Assembly (NCBI GenBank): GCA_017504305.1
Contig: JAFVRJ010000007.1
Span: 1 to 64,000, forward strand
Length of the DNA stretch: 64,000 nucleotides
Direction of reading: 5' to 3'
Origin: Clostridia bacterium
GTDB lineage: Bacteria; Bacillota; Clostridia; Christensenellales; DTU072
Below, in pieces: positions 1 to 9,425 of the stretch. The position numbers and the translations under genes are program-made. How positions within the stretch are numbered: position 1 is the stretch's first letter; each line of letters starts with the position of its first letter. The notes under the pieces were generated by a model. It had not been told where the DNA came from. It ran no database searches and saw only the letters and a list, made by a program, of their open reading frames with translations.

Positions 1-993
1 AGGTATGCCGGCGATGCCTACTTCAAAGGGATAATCGTTGGTGTTCTCATCGATCTTGGGAGCTTGGTAAGATGCACCTGCGCTGGAGCCGATACACATA
101 TAACATCTTTGACTGCCTGCCTTAGCGGTAAAGAGACCGGAAGTGTAAGCGCTGTAGATCTCTTGGGTGGTTACGAGGTCATCTTTGTGCCATTTACGGA
201 ATCTCTTAACGAAGTTTTGGTTGGTTTCGTTATTGAAAAGGAAGTAGTTGCCCTTTTCTGCGCTGGTGTAGGGAGAACCTAATTGCTCACACATGGTGAT
301 GAACCAGTTAGCTTCACTATCGTATCCAAGAGGAATGCAGGTGGGATCGATAGCTTTGATTTGGCGCATAACGGTTTCCATTTCGTCCCAATTGGTGGGA
401 ACGGAGAGGTTGTTAGCGTCAAAGAAGGTCTTGTTGTAGTAAAGAACTTCGGTGGATTTGCTCATAGGCATCATGTACATTTTGCCATCACCGAATTGCT
501 TGCCTTCATTGTAGTAAGCTTCGATAAAGTCTGCCTTTTGCTCTGCGGTAAGACCAAGGGTTTCGGTAGAGCCGTCGTTTCTGTTAACAACGATGGTGCT
601 GTCGATAAGGTTGTCAAGTTGTACAACTGCGCCGGTTACGTTGTAAAGTGCAACGTGGTCGGGGTAGCAGTATGCGATGTTAGGTTGACCACCTACGTTA
701 ATCTCGGTTGCGATTTGTGACTTAACGTCATCGTATTTACCGATTTGAGAGGTTTCTACCTTAATGTTGGGGTAAAGAGCGTTGAATCTCGGCAATGCAT
801 CGTTCAAAACAGTTTGTAAGTTTTTACCCATGGTGTTGTAGAATCTGATGGTAACTTCGCTACCGTCGTATCCGCCTTCCGGTACTACGAACTCGGCATT
901 ACCCACGCCACCCTTGTTACCGCAAGCGAACATGGAGACTGCTGATGCCATAATAACTACGACCATCAAAATGCACAAAATTTTTCTTCTCAT
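1..993 (-). CDS. sugar ABC transporter substrate-binding lipoprotein (partial, 3' end outside window)
   Basis: The reading frame is open from an ATG at 993 down to base 1, giving 331 codons without a stop, so the C-terminus lies outside the window. The N-terminus MRRKILCILMVVVIMASAVS followed by MFACGNKG is a lipoprotein signal with a lipobox ending in Cys. The mature part (VTIRFYNTMG, LPRFNALYPNIKVE, and the segment MPMSKSTEVLYYNKTFFDAN) is typical of family 1 carbohydrate-binding proteins (UgpB/MalE-like). AAAGGAG lies 8 bases before the ATG. It is the last gene of the operon after its two permeases. It should capture a sugar or glycerol-phosphate-like ligand outside the membrane; the ligand cannot be told from sequence. 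Confidence 0.93.
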   Translation of the reverse strand, partial: MRRKILCILMVVVIMASAVSMFACGNKGGVGNAEFVVPEGGYDGSEVTIRFYNTMGKNLQTVLNDALPRFNALYPNIKVETSQIGKYDDVKSQIATEINVGGQPNIAYCYPDHVALYNVTGAVVQLDNLIDSTIVVNRNDGSTETLGLTAEQKADFIEAYYNEGKQFGDGKMYMMPMSKSTEVLYYNKTFFDANNLSVPTNWDEMETVMRQIKAIDPTCIPLGYDSEANWFITMCEQLGSPYTSAEKGNYFLFNNETNQNFVKRFRKWHKDDLVTTQEIYSAYTSGLFTAKAGSQRCYMCIGSSAGASYQAPKIDENTNDYPFEVGIAGIP

Positions 994-1045
994 GTGTTAC
1001 TCCTTTGAATGTATTATTTATATTTTGTTTTATTTTTAATAAGGA

Positions 1046-1936
1046 TTATCCCTTGATACCGCTACGCGATACACCCTTCATAATGTACTTTCTGAAGAAG
1101 ATGAATACCGCAAATAAAGGAGCGGATACAAGTGCAACTGCCGCCATTTGTTTGGGGAAGTCCGTTTGACCGCTTGCATCTTGGAAGCCCATACGTAATA
1201 GACCGTTTGTGATGAGTGATTTACCAAGTTGAGGCTCAACGAGTTGAGGCCAAATATAGGAGTTCCAGGCACCCATCATCTTAAGTATGGTTATTGAAAT
1301 GATGGTGGGGAGGGCAAGAGGTATCATAACCTTCCAGAGGTATTTTAAGTCGCTGGTACCGTCTACTTTAGCTGCAAGATATAGCTCGTTAGGTATTTGC
1401 ATAAAGTTTTGACGGAGTAGGTATACGTAGAATACGCTTACCAAGAAGGGTACGATAAGTACGGAGTCGTTGGTGATCATGCCAAGTTGCGTTACCGTCG
1501 TGTAGTTAGAGATTGTAAACAACTCGCCGGGGATCATCATGGTAGCAAGTAGTCCTGCAAATAATACGTTCTTACCCTTGAACTCAAGGCGAGCAAAAAC
1601 GAACGCCGTAAGTATGGTAAGCACTAATGAAGCTACCGTCGAAATCAAACCGATTTGTAAGGTGTAACCAAACAATTCGCCAAGCTCACCGCTTTCAAAT
1701 ACAGCCAAGTAGTTGGTCCACATTACTTGTTCCGGCCAGAAGGTCGGTACGGTGCGTTTGTATTCTGCAAGCGTCTTAAGTGAGGAGTTGATCATCCAAT
1801 AGAACGGGAACAATACCGCTACTGCAACCAACAATAAGAAGGCGTACTTCATGATGGTACCGAGTATGCTTCTTACCGTTTGTATGCGGGAGGTTTTTTC
1901 AATATCGCGTTCGTGCATAGTAACAATTTTAGCCAT
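1046..1936 (-). CDS. carbohydrate ABC transporter permease, MalG type
   Basis: A 296-residue membrane protein with about six hydrophobic segments. The cytoplasmic EAA loop, which docks onto the ATPase, is visible at residues 184-210 (ELYLAAKVDGTSD then IPLALP). Length and order match the MalG/UgpE/LacG group. AGGAGGT stands just upstream of the ATG at 1936. It starts 10 bases after the other permease gene and precedes the binding-protein gene by about 50 bases, so the two permeases and the binding protein form one importer. Confidence 0.95.
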   Translation of the reverse strand: MAKIVTMHERDIEKTSRIQTVRSILGTIMKYAFLLLVAVAVLFPFYWMINSSLKTLAEYKRTVPTFWPEQVMWTNYLAVFESGELGELFGYTLQIGLISTVASLVLTILTAFVFARLEFKGKNVLFAGLLATMMIPGELFTISNYTTVTQLGMITNDSVLIVPFLVSVFYVYLLRQNFMQIPNELYLAAKVDGTSDLKYLWKVMIPLALPTIISITILKMMGAWNSYIWPQLVEPQLGKSLITNGLLRMGFQDASGQTDFPKQMAAVALVSAPLFAVFIFFRKYIMKGVSRSGIKG

Positions 1937-1946
1937 ATCTTACCTC

Positions 1947-2891
1947 CTAATAGTGGGTGTTACGCTTGCTTATTTGCAAGTTGATTAGCGTTACCGCAAG
2001 TATAATAGCAAATAGTATCAACGCAGCGGCGCTTGCTAAACCCTCTTGGTTAGCTGCCAAGGAGTCGTAAACGTAACCAACGATGGTATTCATTGCATCG
2101 GGGTTTCCGGTCGGGCCCATATCTGCGCCGAATATACCTACGATGCTCGAGTACTCTTTGAATCCGCCCATAAAGCCGGTGATTACAACGTAAGTGATCA
2201 TCGGGGAAAGTAGCGGAACGGTAATTCTCATAAGAACTCTTGCTTTAGAAGTGCCGTCTACTTTAGCCGCATCGTAATATTGCTTATTAACGCTTTGTAA
2301 TCCGCCTAAAAGAATAAGGATCTTAAAGGGGAGGGCGTTCCATACAATATATATAACCATAACGGTGATGTTCGCCCAATAGGGGGATCCTGCGTTAATC
2401 CAGTTGATCCATTTATCGCCGGTAATCGCCATCAGTATATTGTTAATGATACCGTAGGACTCAATTTGAGCATTGGTTGCCGATACGTTACCGATTACGT
2501 TAAACATCGCGCTAAATACCAAACCGATTGCTATCGAGTTGGTTACGTACGGTAAAAAGTAGATGGTTTGTAATACCTTTCTCAAGGGCTTAATCGAGTT
2601 TAATGCAACTGCAATAAGTAGAGCGAGTATCGTAGAAATCGGTACCGTCAATACGCAAAGCAATACCGTGGTCTTTAAGTATTGTATAAATTTCGGGTAT
2701 TGGGCTACGAACTCAAAGTTGCCAAGTCCAAACTGGAAGCTCTTTCCGGCAAGGGCGTACATTTGCGAGTAGCCCTCGGAGAAAGCCATTATCATCGTGT
2801 TTATAATGGGCCAGACTGTAAATACCGCCAACAATACAAGTGAGGGCGATAGGAACAGCCAAGCTTTCCATTTGTGTTTAGAGTCTACCAT
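1947..2891 (-). CDS. carbohydrate ABC transporter permease, MalF type
   Basis: A 314-residue permease beginning with a short cytoplasmic basic stretch and a first TM segment (WLFLSPSLVLLAVFTVWPII), typical of MalF/UgpA/LacF proteins. The EAA loop reads YYDAAKVDGTSKARVLMRIT followed by VPLLSP near residue 220. A long periplasm-side loop lies between TM1 and TM2. GAGGTGA precedes the ATG. It lies 10 bases downstream of the ATPase gene, so translation is probably coupled. Confidence 0.95.
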   Translation of the reverse strand: MVDSKHKWKAWLFLSPSLVLLAVFTVWPIINTMIMAFSEGYSQMYALAGKSFQFGLGNFEFVAQYPKFIQYLKTTVLLCVLTVPISTILALLIAVALNSIKPLRKVLQTIYFLPYVTNSIAIGLVFSAMFNVIGNVSATNAQIESYGIINNILMAITGDKWINWINAGSPYWANITVMVIYIVWNALPFKILILLGGLQSVNKQYYDAAKVDGTSKARVLMRITVPLLSPMITYVVITGFMGGFKEYSSIVGIFGADMGPTGNPDAMNTIVGYVYDSLAANQEGLASAAALILFAIILAVTLINLQISKRNTHY

Positions 2892-2901
2892 AGTTCACCT
2901 C

Positions 2902-4545
2902 TTATAGAAAGATTCTCTTCTCGTGATTCTCGCCGTTGGCTACGTTAAGCTCGGGGTAAACCTTCTTGTCGCCCTCGAGGTAGTATACGTGATAGCCTTC
3001 AACGATGGTCTTGGATTTGGTATCTTTACCTTTGGTAATCTCAACGTTTTTGGTGATGAGTTCTGCGTGTAAATCAACGGCAAGGTTGATGTCGCTGGTT
3101 ACGCATAGACGTGCGTTATCTACTCCGCCTGCAAAGTATAAGGTTTCGCCGTCTTTGTTCTTGCCCATAGCGAGCTTGTAGGTGATTTCACCGGTAAGCG
3201 CGGGCTTTTCGGGAATGATGTTTTGTACAAATTCAACCGCAGGTGCAACCTTTGCTTGAGCAGTTGCAAGTATCTTCTTGCCTTGCTTTACAAAGAACTT
3301 TGCAACGGGAGATAAGCTTTGCTTGGCTTGCTTTTCGAGTTTGGCGATGTCTTCATCGGTAAGAAGGGTGCCGAGCTCGTAGGTTTTTGCACCGTATACA
3401 GCGTTAAGGGTTTGAGCACCTTTGTTAAAGTTGTAAAGGGTTTTGCCTTCTTCTGCAGTGGACCAGGTAACCTTTTCCTTTGCGAATACGAAGGTTTTAT
3501 GTGCCTTAAGATTGAAGCAAACTTCCTCTTTGGAACTATCAACTTTGTTGTCTGCGTTGATGATGGAGCGGATAACCGGAGTAAGCGCACAAGCGTTTTC
3601 CGATACGATACTTACGTCACGACCCATAACCTCTACGCTACGAAGTTTGCAGTGGAACGCACCGTCTTCTGCAAGTTCAAAGCCTTCGGGACGTACACCA
3701 ACGTAAACTTCTTGGTCTTCAACGCCGGGAGCATCGAGTACAGCGTCTTCGCCGATGTAAACTTTACCACCCTTGATCGTGCCGTCGAATACGTTGATAG
3801 GGGGAGTACCCAAGAACTTTGCAACGAATAGGTTTTCGGGGCTATCGTAAACGTCTTGGGGTGCGCCGATTTGTTGTACTACACCAAGCTTCATAACTAC
3901 GATCATGTCCGAAATGCTCATTGCTTCTTCTTGGTCGTGGGTAACGAAGATGGTGGTGATTTTGGTTTCTCTTTGGATTCTTCTGATTTCCTCACGGGTT
4001 TGCAATCTCAAACGTGCGTCGAGGTTGGAAAGAGGCTCGTCCAAAAGAAGTACGCGAGGCATTTTTACAAGTGCACGAGCGATAGCAACACGTTGTTGTT
4101 GACCACCGGAAAGCTCACTCGGTTTACGCTCCATAAGCTCGTCGATTTGTACGAGTTTAGCAGCTTCGTATGCCCTTTGTAGCATAACCTCTTTGCTCAA
4201 CTTATCGGCTCCCTTAAGATTTTGTAAGGGGAACAAAATGTTTTGTTTGACCGTCATGTGAGGATAAAGAGCATAGTTTTGGAAAACTAAACCTACACCT
4301 CTGTTTTCGGGGGTTAGTTCAGTGATGTCGTCGTCGCCGAAGAAGATCTTGCCCGAAGTGGGTTTTTGGAGTCCGCTAATCATGTAAAGAGTAGTGGATT
4401 TACCGCAACCAGAAGGTCCTAACAAACCGATGAGTTTACCGTCGGGGATTTCAAACGAGAAATTGTTGACGGCAATTACTTCCCCGCCAGCTTTTTTGTT
4501 ACGGCTGGGAAATACTTTTGTCAGATTTTCAAGTACAACTTTCAT
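2902..4545 (-). CDS. sugar ABC transporter ATPase (MsmK/UgpC family) with C-terminal extension
   Basis: The nucleotide-binding domain occupies about residues 1-240: Walker A GPSGCGKST at 43-51, signature LSGGQQQR at 145-152, Walker B VLLLDEP at 165-171 and switch His203 (VTHDQEEA). A TOBE-like region follows (FLGTPPINVFDG; VGVRPEGFEL). MsmK/UgpC proteins are usually about 360-380 residues; this one has 547. The extra roughly 170 residues include a basic amphipathic segment (about 395-430) and a second beta-rich part ending KVYPELNVANGENHEKRIFL that may be a duplicated TOBE-like unit. AAGGAA precedes the ATG. It energises the importer encoded just downstream, and such ATPases can serve several sugar transporters. 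Confidence 0.94.
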   Translation of the reverse strand: MKVVLENLTKVFPSRNKKAGGEVIAVNNFSFEIPDGKLIGLLGPSGCGKSTTLYMISGLQKPTSGKIFFGDDDITELTPENRGVGLVFQNYALYPHMTVKQNILFPLQNLKGADKLSKEVMLQRAYEAAKLVQIDELMERKPSELSGGQQQRVAIARALVKMPRVLLLDEPLSNLDARLRLQTREEIRRIQRETKITTIFVTHDQEEAMSISDMIVVMKLGVVQQIGAPQDVYDSPENLFVAKFLGTPPINVFDGTIKGGKVYIGEDAVLDAPGVEDQEVYVGVRPEGFELAEDGAFHCKLRSVEVMGRDVSIVSENACALTPVIRSIINADNKVDSSKEEVCFNLKAHKTFVFAKEKVTWSTAEEGKTLYNFNKGAQTLNAVYGAKTYELGTLLTDEDIAKLEKQAKQSLSPVAKFFVKQGKKILATAQAKVAPAVEFVQNIIPEKPALTGEITYKLAMGKNKDGETLYFAGGVDNARLCVTSDINLAVDLHAELITKNVEITKGKDTKSKTIVEGYHVYYLEGDKKVYPELNVANGENHEKRIFL

Positions 4546-4603
4546 GCTTCAAATTCCTTTATATATGGATTTTTTATTTTTATCTTTGGGAGCTTGCGCT
4601 CGG

Positions 4604-5779
4604 TTATTTATCTTCTTTTTTAACCTCGACAAAGGAGTCGGATAGGGCGTTTGAGGTGTTGTATAACGCGTTTTCCGGCCTATCGCCTGATTTTTCGGCG
4701 TAGGTGGCGCGTCTGAACGCGAGCATTTCTTCTTCGGTTTCAAATATCATTTGGCTGGCAAGATCTACGCAAACCGTCTTTGCAAATACGTCGTGAATAA
4801 ACGGGCGAGTATTCTTTTTCCAGATAAACAATACGATCTCGAACAAAATAATAAGGGCAAAGACTACTATCGAAAGTGCGCCGTTGCCCATAAATAACAA
4901 TAATATTAATAAAGCGGGGGACATAGTTTCCACCGCGTATTTACCAAGGAAAGTTCTGATGAACATTGTAATAGTGTTGACTTTAACGCCGTTTTCGTGC
5001 ATAACGGCGATACCAAATACTTTTTTACCTATAGTTTGACCGTTTCTGAATATGAGCGGAACGGCAAACTCAAGGAGTGCCATCGAAAGTAGGATGCTGA
5101 TTGATACCATCATAATGGTAAAGCTTAAAACGAGCATCATCCTTTGACCATAGGGAACGTCTTTAGTAAGACCGCGAGTGCATTTGGTATAAGCCTTATT
5201 GTAATCGCGAAGCTCTGCTTTTTTGAGGGCTGATTTATTTAGAGTAAGATCGGTATTGTGTTTAGATTCAAACTTGAGAACGTAAGATATCGGCTTCATT
5301 AAGAGGGCGTTTTCGCCATAAATTGCTCGTAGCTCCTCTTGGCATGCGGTATAAGCGGATTTCCAAGCCTCTTTTTGTTCTGCGGTAAACTCATCGTACT
5401 CCTTTTGAGTGGCAAATAAATCTACGTTATGTGAATTGAGATATTTGGTGCGATACTCAAGGAGTTTTTCTATCTCGATAGTAACCGGTACGTCGTTTTG
5501 GACGAGAGTGTTAAAAGCCTCGGAATGTGCGTCCCAGATAGCTTTGTCGGCATCGGATAATTTATCGTATTGCTTGGAAAAATCTACGTCGTAAAATCTT
5601 TGGTAATAGGTGGTGTAAGATTCTTGTGTTGCAACGCTACAATCGAGGTGGGTATCATAGTCGCAAATAAGTCCGATTACCCAAGCAAAACCGGTTGCAA
5701 ATACGGCAAAAAGTATCATATCGAGTATGAATGCGGTCAATCTTTTAGTAAGACTTGCTTTTTGAATATCGAATATCAT
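4604..5779 (-). CDS. RDD family membrane protein
   Basis: The N-terminus (LTKRLTAFILDMILFAVFAT) carries the R..A..LD signature of the RDD family. A second diagnostic stretch is NGQTIGKKVFGIAVMHENG followed by IRTFLGKYAVE. Between the first two TM segments lies an unusually long, charged extracytoplasmic loop of about 170 residues. I chose the ATG at 5779 because GGAAGG lies 10 bases before it; an in-frame TTG at 5797 has no such site. It is the first gene of the sugar-importer operon, 58 bases before the ATPase gene. The role of RDD proteins in such operons is unknown; some family members act in ion transport, which cannot be assumed here. Confidence 0.85.
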   Translation of the reverse strand: MIFDIQKASLTKRLTAFILDMILFAVFATGFAWVIGLICDYDTHLDCSVATQESYTTYYQRFYDVDFSKQYDKLSDADKAIWDAHSEAFNTLVQNDVPVTIEIEKLLEYRTKYLNSHNVDLFATQKEYDEFTAEQKEAWKSAYTACQEELRAIYGENALLMKPISYVLKFESKHNTDLTLNKSALKKAELRDYNKAYTKCTRGLTKDVPYGQRMMLVLSFTIMMVSISILLSMALLEFAVPLIFRNGQTIGKKVFGIAVMHENGVKVNTITMFIRTFLGKYAVETMSPALLILLLFMGNGALSIVVFALIILFEIVLFIWKKNTRPFIHDVFAKTVCVDLASQMIFETEEEMLAFRRATYAEKSGDRPENALYNTSNALSDSFVEVKKEDK

Positions 5780-5830
5780 ATCTTTTGTGCCTTCCAATGT
5801 ATATGCGCGCAGTAAGCGTACGCCTTTTAA

Positions 5831-5859
5831 AATATAACATATGTATCTATAAAAATCAA
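5831..5859 (-). promoter_or_regulatory. sigma-A-like promoter of the sugar importer operon
   Basis: On the minus strand, TTGATT (5859-5854) and TATATT (5836-5831) are separated by exactly 17 bases. Transcription would begin about 45 bases before the RDD gene start. No other promoter of this quality was seen before the downstream importer genes. Confidence 0.65.
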
Positions 5860-6210
5860 CACTTACTTATAATTTTTTAACGCGCGTACACAGGTAAATT
5901 TTGGTAAACTTTTACGCTATAAGCTTGTAAAAGCGTCGTGCAAAAGGTTGTTTAAACCGATAAAAACCATTGCCGTTTGCGAGCTGAAATACCTACGTTT
6001 TAACCAATTAAAAAATGGTAAAACTAACAAAATTTTATTTTTTAATCATATCGAAAATATCATATATTAGGCTACCTAAAACGCATAATAGGAAGCCTAA
6101 AAGACTATATTTATGATAAAGATCCAACATGGCTCAAATTACAAAAACCGATCGAAAGTTAGTGCAAAACAAGGCGTTTAGGGGCGAATAAAGCTAAAGA
6201 GGGATAATTA
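5860..6210. other. AT-rich intergenic region between divergent operons
   Basis: About 350 bases separate the promoters of the divergent sugar-importer and nuclease operons. No coding frame with a ribosome site was seen on either strand. There is no convincing RNA fold or repeat. It may contain regulator sites, but none is clear by eye. Confidence 0.5.
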
Positions 6211-6239
6211 TTGACATACATAAGTTTTTGTTATATCAT
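6211..6239 (+). promoter_or_regulatory. sigma-A-like promoter of the nuclease/nucleotidase operon
   Basis: TTGACA (6211-6216), a 17-base spacer and TATCAT (6234-6239). This is a consensus -35 with a near-consensus -10. It sits about 55 bases before the endonuclease gene and has no competitor in the gap. Confidence 0.75.
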
Positions 6240-6255
6240 TAGTGTAGATTAATAT

Positions 6256-6282
6256 GCGTACGAGCGCTCAAGCGCTTGTGCG
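6256..6282 (+). promoter_or_regulatory. 5' UTR hairpin before the endonuclease gene
   Basis: The segment GCGTACGAGCGCT can pair with the following AGCGCTTGTGCG around a very short loop, giving a stem of about 10 bp that includes G-U pairs. It ends directly before GGGAG, the ribosome site of the gene at 6293. It could stabilise the message or modulate initiation; no known riboswitch class is recognised. Confidence 0.4.
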
Positions 6283-6292
6283 GGAGTAGCTT

Positions 6293-8776
6293 ATGAAAAA
6301 GTATACGAAAGCAAAAAAGTTTAGTGCAATTTTCCTATCGATTTGCATCTTGCTCGGCACCTTTGGTTTGTGGGTTGGCATTTACAATCCCGTTACTGTC
6401 GATATCGAAGAAGCTCATGCCGCTTCGTACGATAGCTACTATACTGGGCTTGACGTTGACCAACGAGGGGATAATTTTCAAGAAGATTTAGCGACTCTGA
6501 TTACCAGTACCCACAAAACGTATACGTCTTACGATAGCCTTCGCAACGTGTTTAAAACCGCTGACGCAGACCCCAATAAAAGTGGCAATATTTTATGGTT
6601 TTATACCGGTACTTCCGTCGCGTTTAATGGCACTTTTGATAATACTGACCGTGAGCACGTTTGGCCAAAAGACGGCGGAGCGGCCTTTGATGCAGAAAGC
6701 AACGCCGGTTCGGATGCTCATCACCTGCGCCCGACAAACAAAACTATTAATTCTTCGCGTGGATCGATGTCTTTTGGGGAGGTTGCACAAACTTCTTCCA
6801 ACGTAGTTACTCAAAACGGCTCTACAACATACGGCAATCTTTGTTATAGTTCGGGAGGCTATTTTTATCCGGGCGTTGGCTACCGTGGCGCGACGGCTCG
6901 TATTTTAATGTACGTTCAAACCCGTTGGGGTGGTCAATATAATTTAAAATTCGTTCTTGGTAAAGGCAGTAGCAAAACCATCGGCGATATCGAAACGCTG
7001 ATGAAGTGGCATTTGCAAGAGCCTCCGACTGAAGCTGAAAAAACGCGTAATGAAGTCGTTTACGGGATACAAGGCAATCGCAACCCATTTATAGATCACC
7101 CGGAATATGCCGAAATGATATATTGCCATGATGGCGAAAGTTATAATGACGAGCTTCAAGACGTCGTTGAAACTTACGACGGATATTTAGACGGAAGCGG
7201 TGGTGGTACTACTGCCGTAGAGCCCGAAAGCGTTACTCTTTCAGTAGCACCTCAAGCAATGGTCGCGGGCGAAACCCATAAGTTTACGGCAACCGTATAT
7301 CCCGCAGGGGCAAGTCAAGAGGTAACGTGGACCTCCTCTAACACCGCAGTTGCTACTATCAGTAGCAATGGAACGGTTACCGCAGTTACGGCAGGTACTA
7401 CGACTATTACCGCAACCAGCACGAAAAATACTAATATTAAAGCAACGGCAGTCGTTACGGTTAAGGCAGTATCAAGTATTGCAATAACAGGAACACCTAT
7501 AAAGAACACCTATAGCGCCGGTGAAACCTTTAATCCTACTGGATTAACAATAACCGCAACTTATACCGATAGCTCTACTGGGAGCTTGAGTGTTGCAAGT
7601 TGCGAGTGGTTGGATGGTACGACGAATGCTAAAAATCTATCGCAAGGAACAACCACGGTTGTATGCAAATATGGTAGTTTAACCGCAACAGTAACGGGTA
7701 TTACCGTAAAACAAGCTATAGCAAAAACGCTTACGATTACACGAGATGATTTTGGCTCGGGGGATAAATATATTTGGGCCGATTGGACGTCGGACGGAAT
7801 TAGCGGACAAGGATATATTTATCTTTATAAAACCGATTCAATACAAATGAATGCAAAGTCGCAACCATTTGAACATATTTACAATACAACGGCCTTGAAC
7901 GGCGGTATTGCTTCTATAACGATTAAGACTACGGCGGAGTGTGCATGGGCGGTTTATACAAGCAGTAATGCATTTGATAGTACTAATAATTGGGTTCAAT
8001 CAACGACAGCTAAAGGAAATATTACCGCCACTGAGGCCGGTGGTACGTTGAATCTTAATACCACAGATCAATATTTTGCCATCAAGGCAACTACTCAAAA
8101 GGCTGTATACGTAACGGAAATTACTATTATTTATGGTTCAACGCATACGCATACTTTAGGCGATTGGATTATTGACAAGCAAGCAACCTGCTCTGCGACT
8201 GGTAGCAAACATAAAGAGTGTAGTAGTTGTGGCGAAGTCGTCGAAGCGGAAGAAATTCCTCTTGTGGAGCATAGCTACGGCAGCTGGACGCAAACACTCG
8301 CACCTACTTGTTCTGCCGTAGGTAAAGAGACTGCAACGTGTGTTAACTGTTCGCATACGACAACTCGCGACGTTGCAACCATCGGGCACTCGTTGAGCGA
8401 TTGGGCGCCGGCCGGTAATAACACGGAAGAAAGGCATTGCACAAATTGTAACTATTCGGAAACTCGTAACGTTGCAAATCAACAAGCGGTTGAAGCCTTT
8501 GTTGCGTTAGTTGACGATATCAAAGAGGCTACCGATCTCAACTCAAAGTGGACGGCGATCAGTAAAGCGGCAAAGGCTTATAATAAGCTTACTGCAAGCG
8601 AAAAGGAAGATGCAGCTACTGCGTATGCAACTCTCCAAAGTGCAATTGCATCTTATAACAGCGCAGTAAAAGCAATTAACGCCGAAGCAACCTTGGCAAA
8701 CGAATACGCTGTAGGCTTCTATGGTGGAGCGATATCGATACTTGCGGTTGCCGCTTACTTCTTCTTTAAGGCATAG
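6293..8776 (+). CDS. secreted endonuclease I-family nuclease with Ig-like domains and C-terminal membrane anchor
   Basis: The 827-residue protein starts with a signal peptide (about 1-43, cleavage after AHA). Residues about 50-285 form an endonuclease I/NucM-type nuclease (beta-beta-alpha-metal fold): REHVWPK at 120-126 supplies the Glu-His pair and DAHHLRPTN at 141-149 the other metal/base region. A Big2-like domain follows (SVTLSVAPQAM; VTWTSSNTAVATISSNG), then a second Ig-like domain (GLTITATYTDSSTG), a beta-rich segment, and two Cys-pair modules (HKECSSCGEV; TATCVNCSHTT) common in Firmicutes surface proteins. A C-terminal hydrophobic helix (GAISILAVAAYFFF) ends in KA, so it is probably membrane anchored. 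It should cut extracellular DNA or RNA non-specifically and feed the nucleotidase two genes downstream. Confidence 0.9.
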   Translation: MKKYTKAKKFSAIFLSICILLGTFGLWVGIYNPVTVDIEEAHAASYDSYYTGLDVDQRGDNFQEDLATLITSTHKTYTSYDSLRNVFKTADADPNKSGNILWFYTGTSVAFNGTFDNTDREHVWPKDGGAAFDAESNAGSDAHHLRPTNKTINSSRGSMSFGEVAQTSSNVVTQNGSTTYGNLCYSSGGYFYPGVGYRGATARILMYVQTRWGGQYNLKFVLGKGSSKTIGDIETLMKWHLQEPPTEAEKTRNEVVYGIQGNRNPFIDHPEYAEMIYCHDGESYNDELQDVVETYDGYLDGSGGGTTAVEPESVTLSVAPQAMVAGETHKFTATVYPAGASQEVTWTSSNTAVATISSNGTVTAVTAGTTTITATSTKNTNIKATAVVTVKAVSSIAITGTPIKNTYSAGETFNPTGLTITATYTDSSTGSLSVASCEWLDGTTNAKNLSQGTTTVVCKYGSLTATVTGITVKQAIAKTLTITRDDFGSGDKYIWADWTSDGISGQGYIYLYKTDSIQMNAKSQPFEHIYNTTALNGGIASITIKTTAECAWAVYTSSNAFDSTNNWVQSTTAKGNITATEAGGTLNLNTTDQYFAIKATTQKAVYVTEITIIYGSTHTHTLGDWIIDKQATCSATGSKHKECSSCGEVVEAEEIPLVEHSYGSWTQTLAPTCSAVGKETATCVNCSHTTTRDVATIGHSLSDWAPAGNNTEERHCTNCNYSETRNVANQQAVEAFVALVDDIKEATDLNSKWTAISKAAKAYNKLTASEKEDAATAYATLQSAIASYNSAVKAINAEATLANEYAVGFYGGAISILAVAAYFFFKA

Positions 8777-8786
8777 GGAGGGGAAT

Positions 8787-9413
8787 ATGAAAAATAAAGT
8801 TTTAATTTCAATAGTAATATTGCTTATATTGGTTGTTGGGCTTTGTGCTTGTACGCCAACTAATAATGCGACGGTTAACGTTTGTGCTACAATTAATGAA
8901 ATGGCTAAAATGGGTTACCAAACCATTAAATTGAGTGTATACACAACGCAAAACGACGTTACTTTGACAAGTGAGTTTTGGGCGTCTATAACCGATCTAA
9001 ATACTATGGTTACCTATTCGGTAGAGAGCCTTAATACCTTTACTGCGGATGATGACGGCAACTACGTAGTTCCCTCCGAAATGACCTCTAAAAAGACTGG
9101 TTCTGCGACAATTAAAAACGGCGTTATCGTAGAAAGTTCCGGTGAGGACGTCAATATTCCCGTCGAGGCATTATCGGGATTAAGCTTAAACTTTGATGAT
9201 TCCTATTTAAGTAACGAAAACATTTATCCGGACGGCACCGATAACGTTTTAGAAGCCAAGGTAGACAATCCCGCGATGTTTACTAACAACTGGGATTTTG
9301 ACGGCACTGATATGATGGTACAAGTACGTTACGGCGAAAAGTTAGAAACCGTTATAATCGATTATATTTCTGCCAACGGTGCTACTATAAAAGTTATATA
9401 TAAATTTGCATAA
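8787..9413 (+). CDS. small lipoprotein of unknown function
   Basis: I place the start at 8787, after GGGAGGGG; longer in-frame starts upstream overlap the nuclease gene and lack this site. The N-terminus MKNKVLISIVILLILVVGLC then ACTP is a lipoprotein signal with Cys at about residue 22. The mature protein of about 187 residues looks beta-rich (VTLTSEFWASITDLNTMVTY; MMVQVRYGEKLETVIIDYIS) and has no recognised enzymatic motif. It sits 10 bases after the nuclease gene and 12 bases before the nucleotidase gene, so it is probably an accessory or binding protein of the same nucleic-acid-use operon. Confidence 0.85.
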   Translation: MKNKVLISIVILLILVVGLCACTPTNNATVNVCATINEMAKMGYQTIKLSVYTTQNDVTLTSEFWASITDLNTMVTYSVESLNTFTADDDGNYVVPSEMTSKKTGSATIKNGVIVESSGEDVNIPVEALSGLSLNFDDSYLSNENIYPDGTDNVLEAKVDNPAMFTNNWDFDGTDMMVQVRYGEKLETVIIDYISANGATIKVIYKFA

Positions 9414-9425
9414 TAAGGTGATAAA

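Noticed and set aside
64..720. Plus-strand coding frames at the left edge
   Set aside because: They are shadows of the minus-strand binding-protein gene, which has a lipoprotein signal, strong ribosome site and family motifs.
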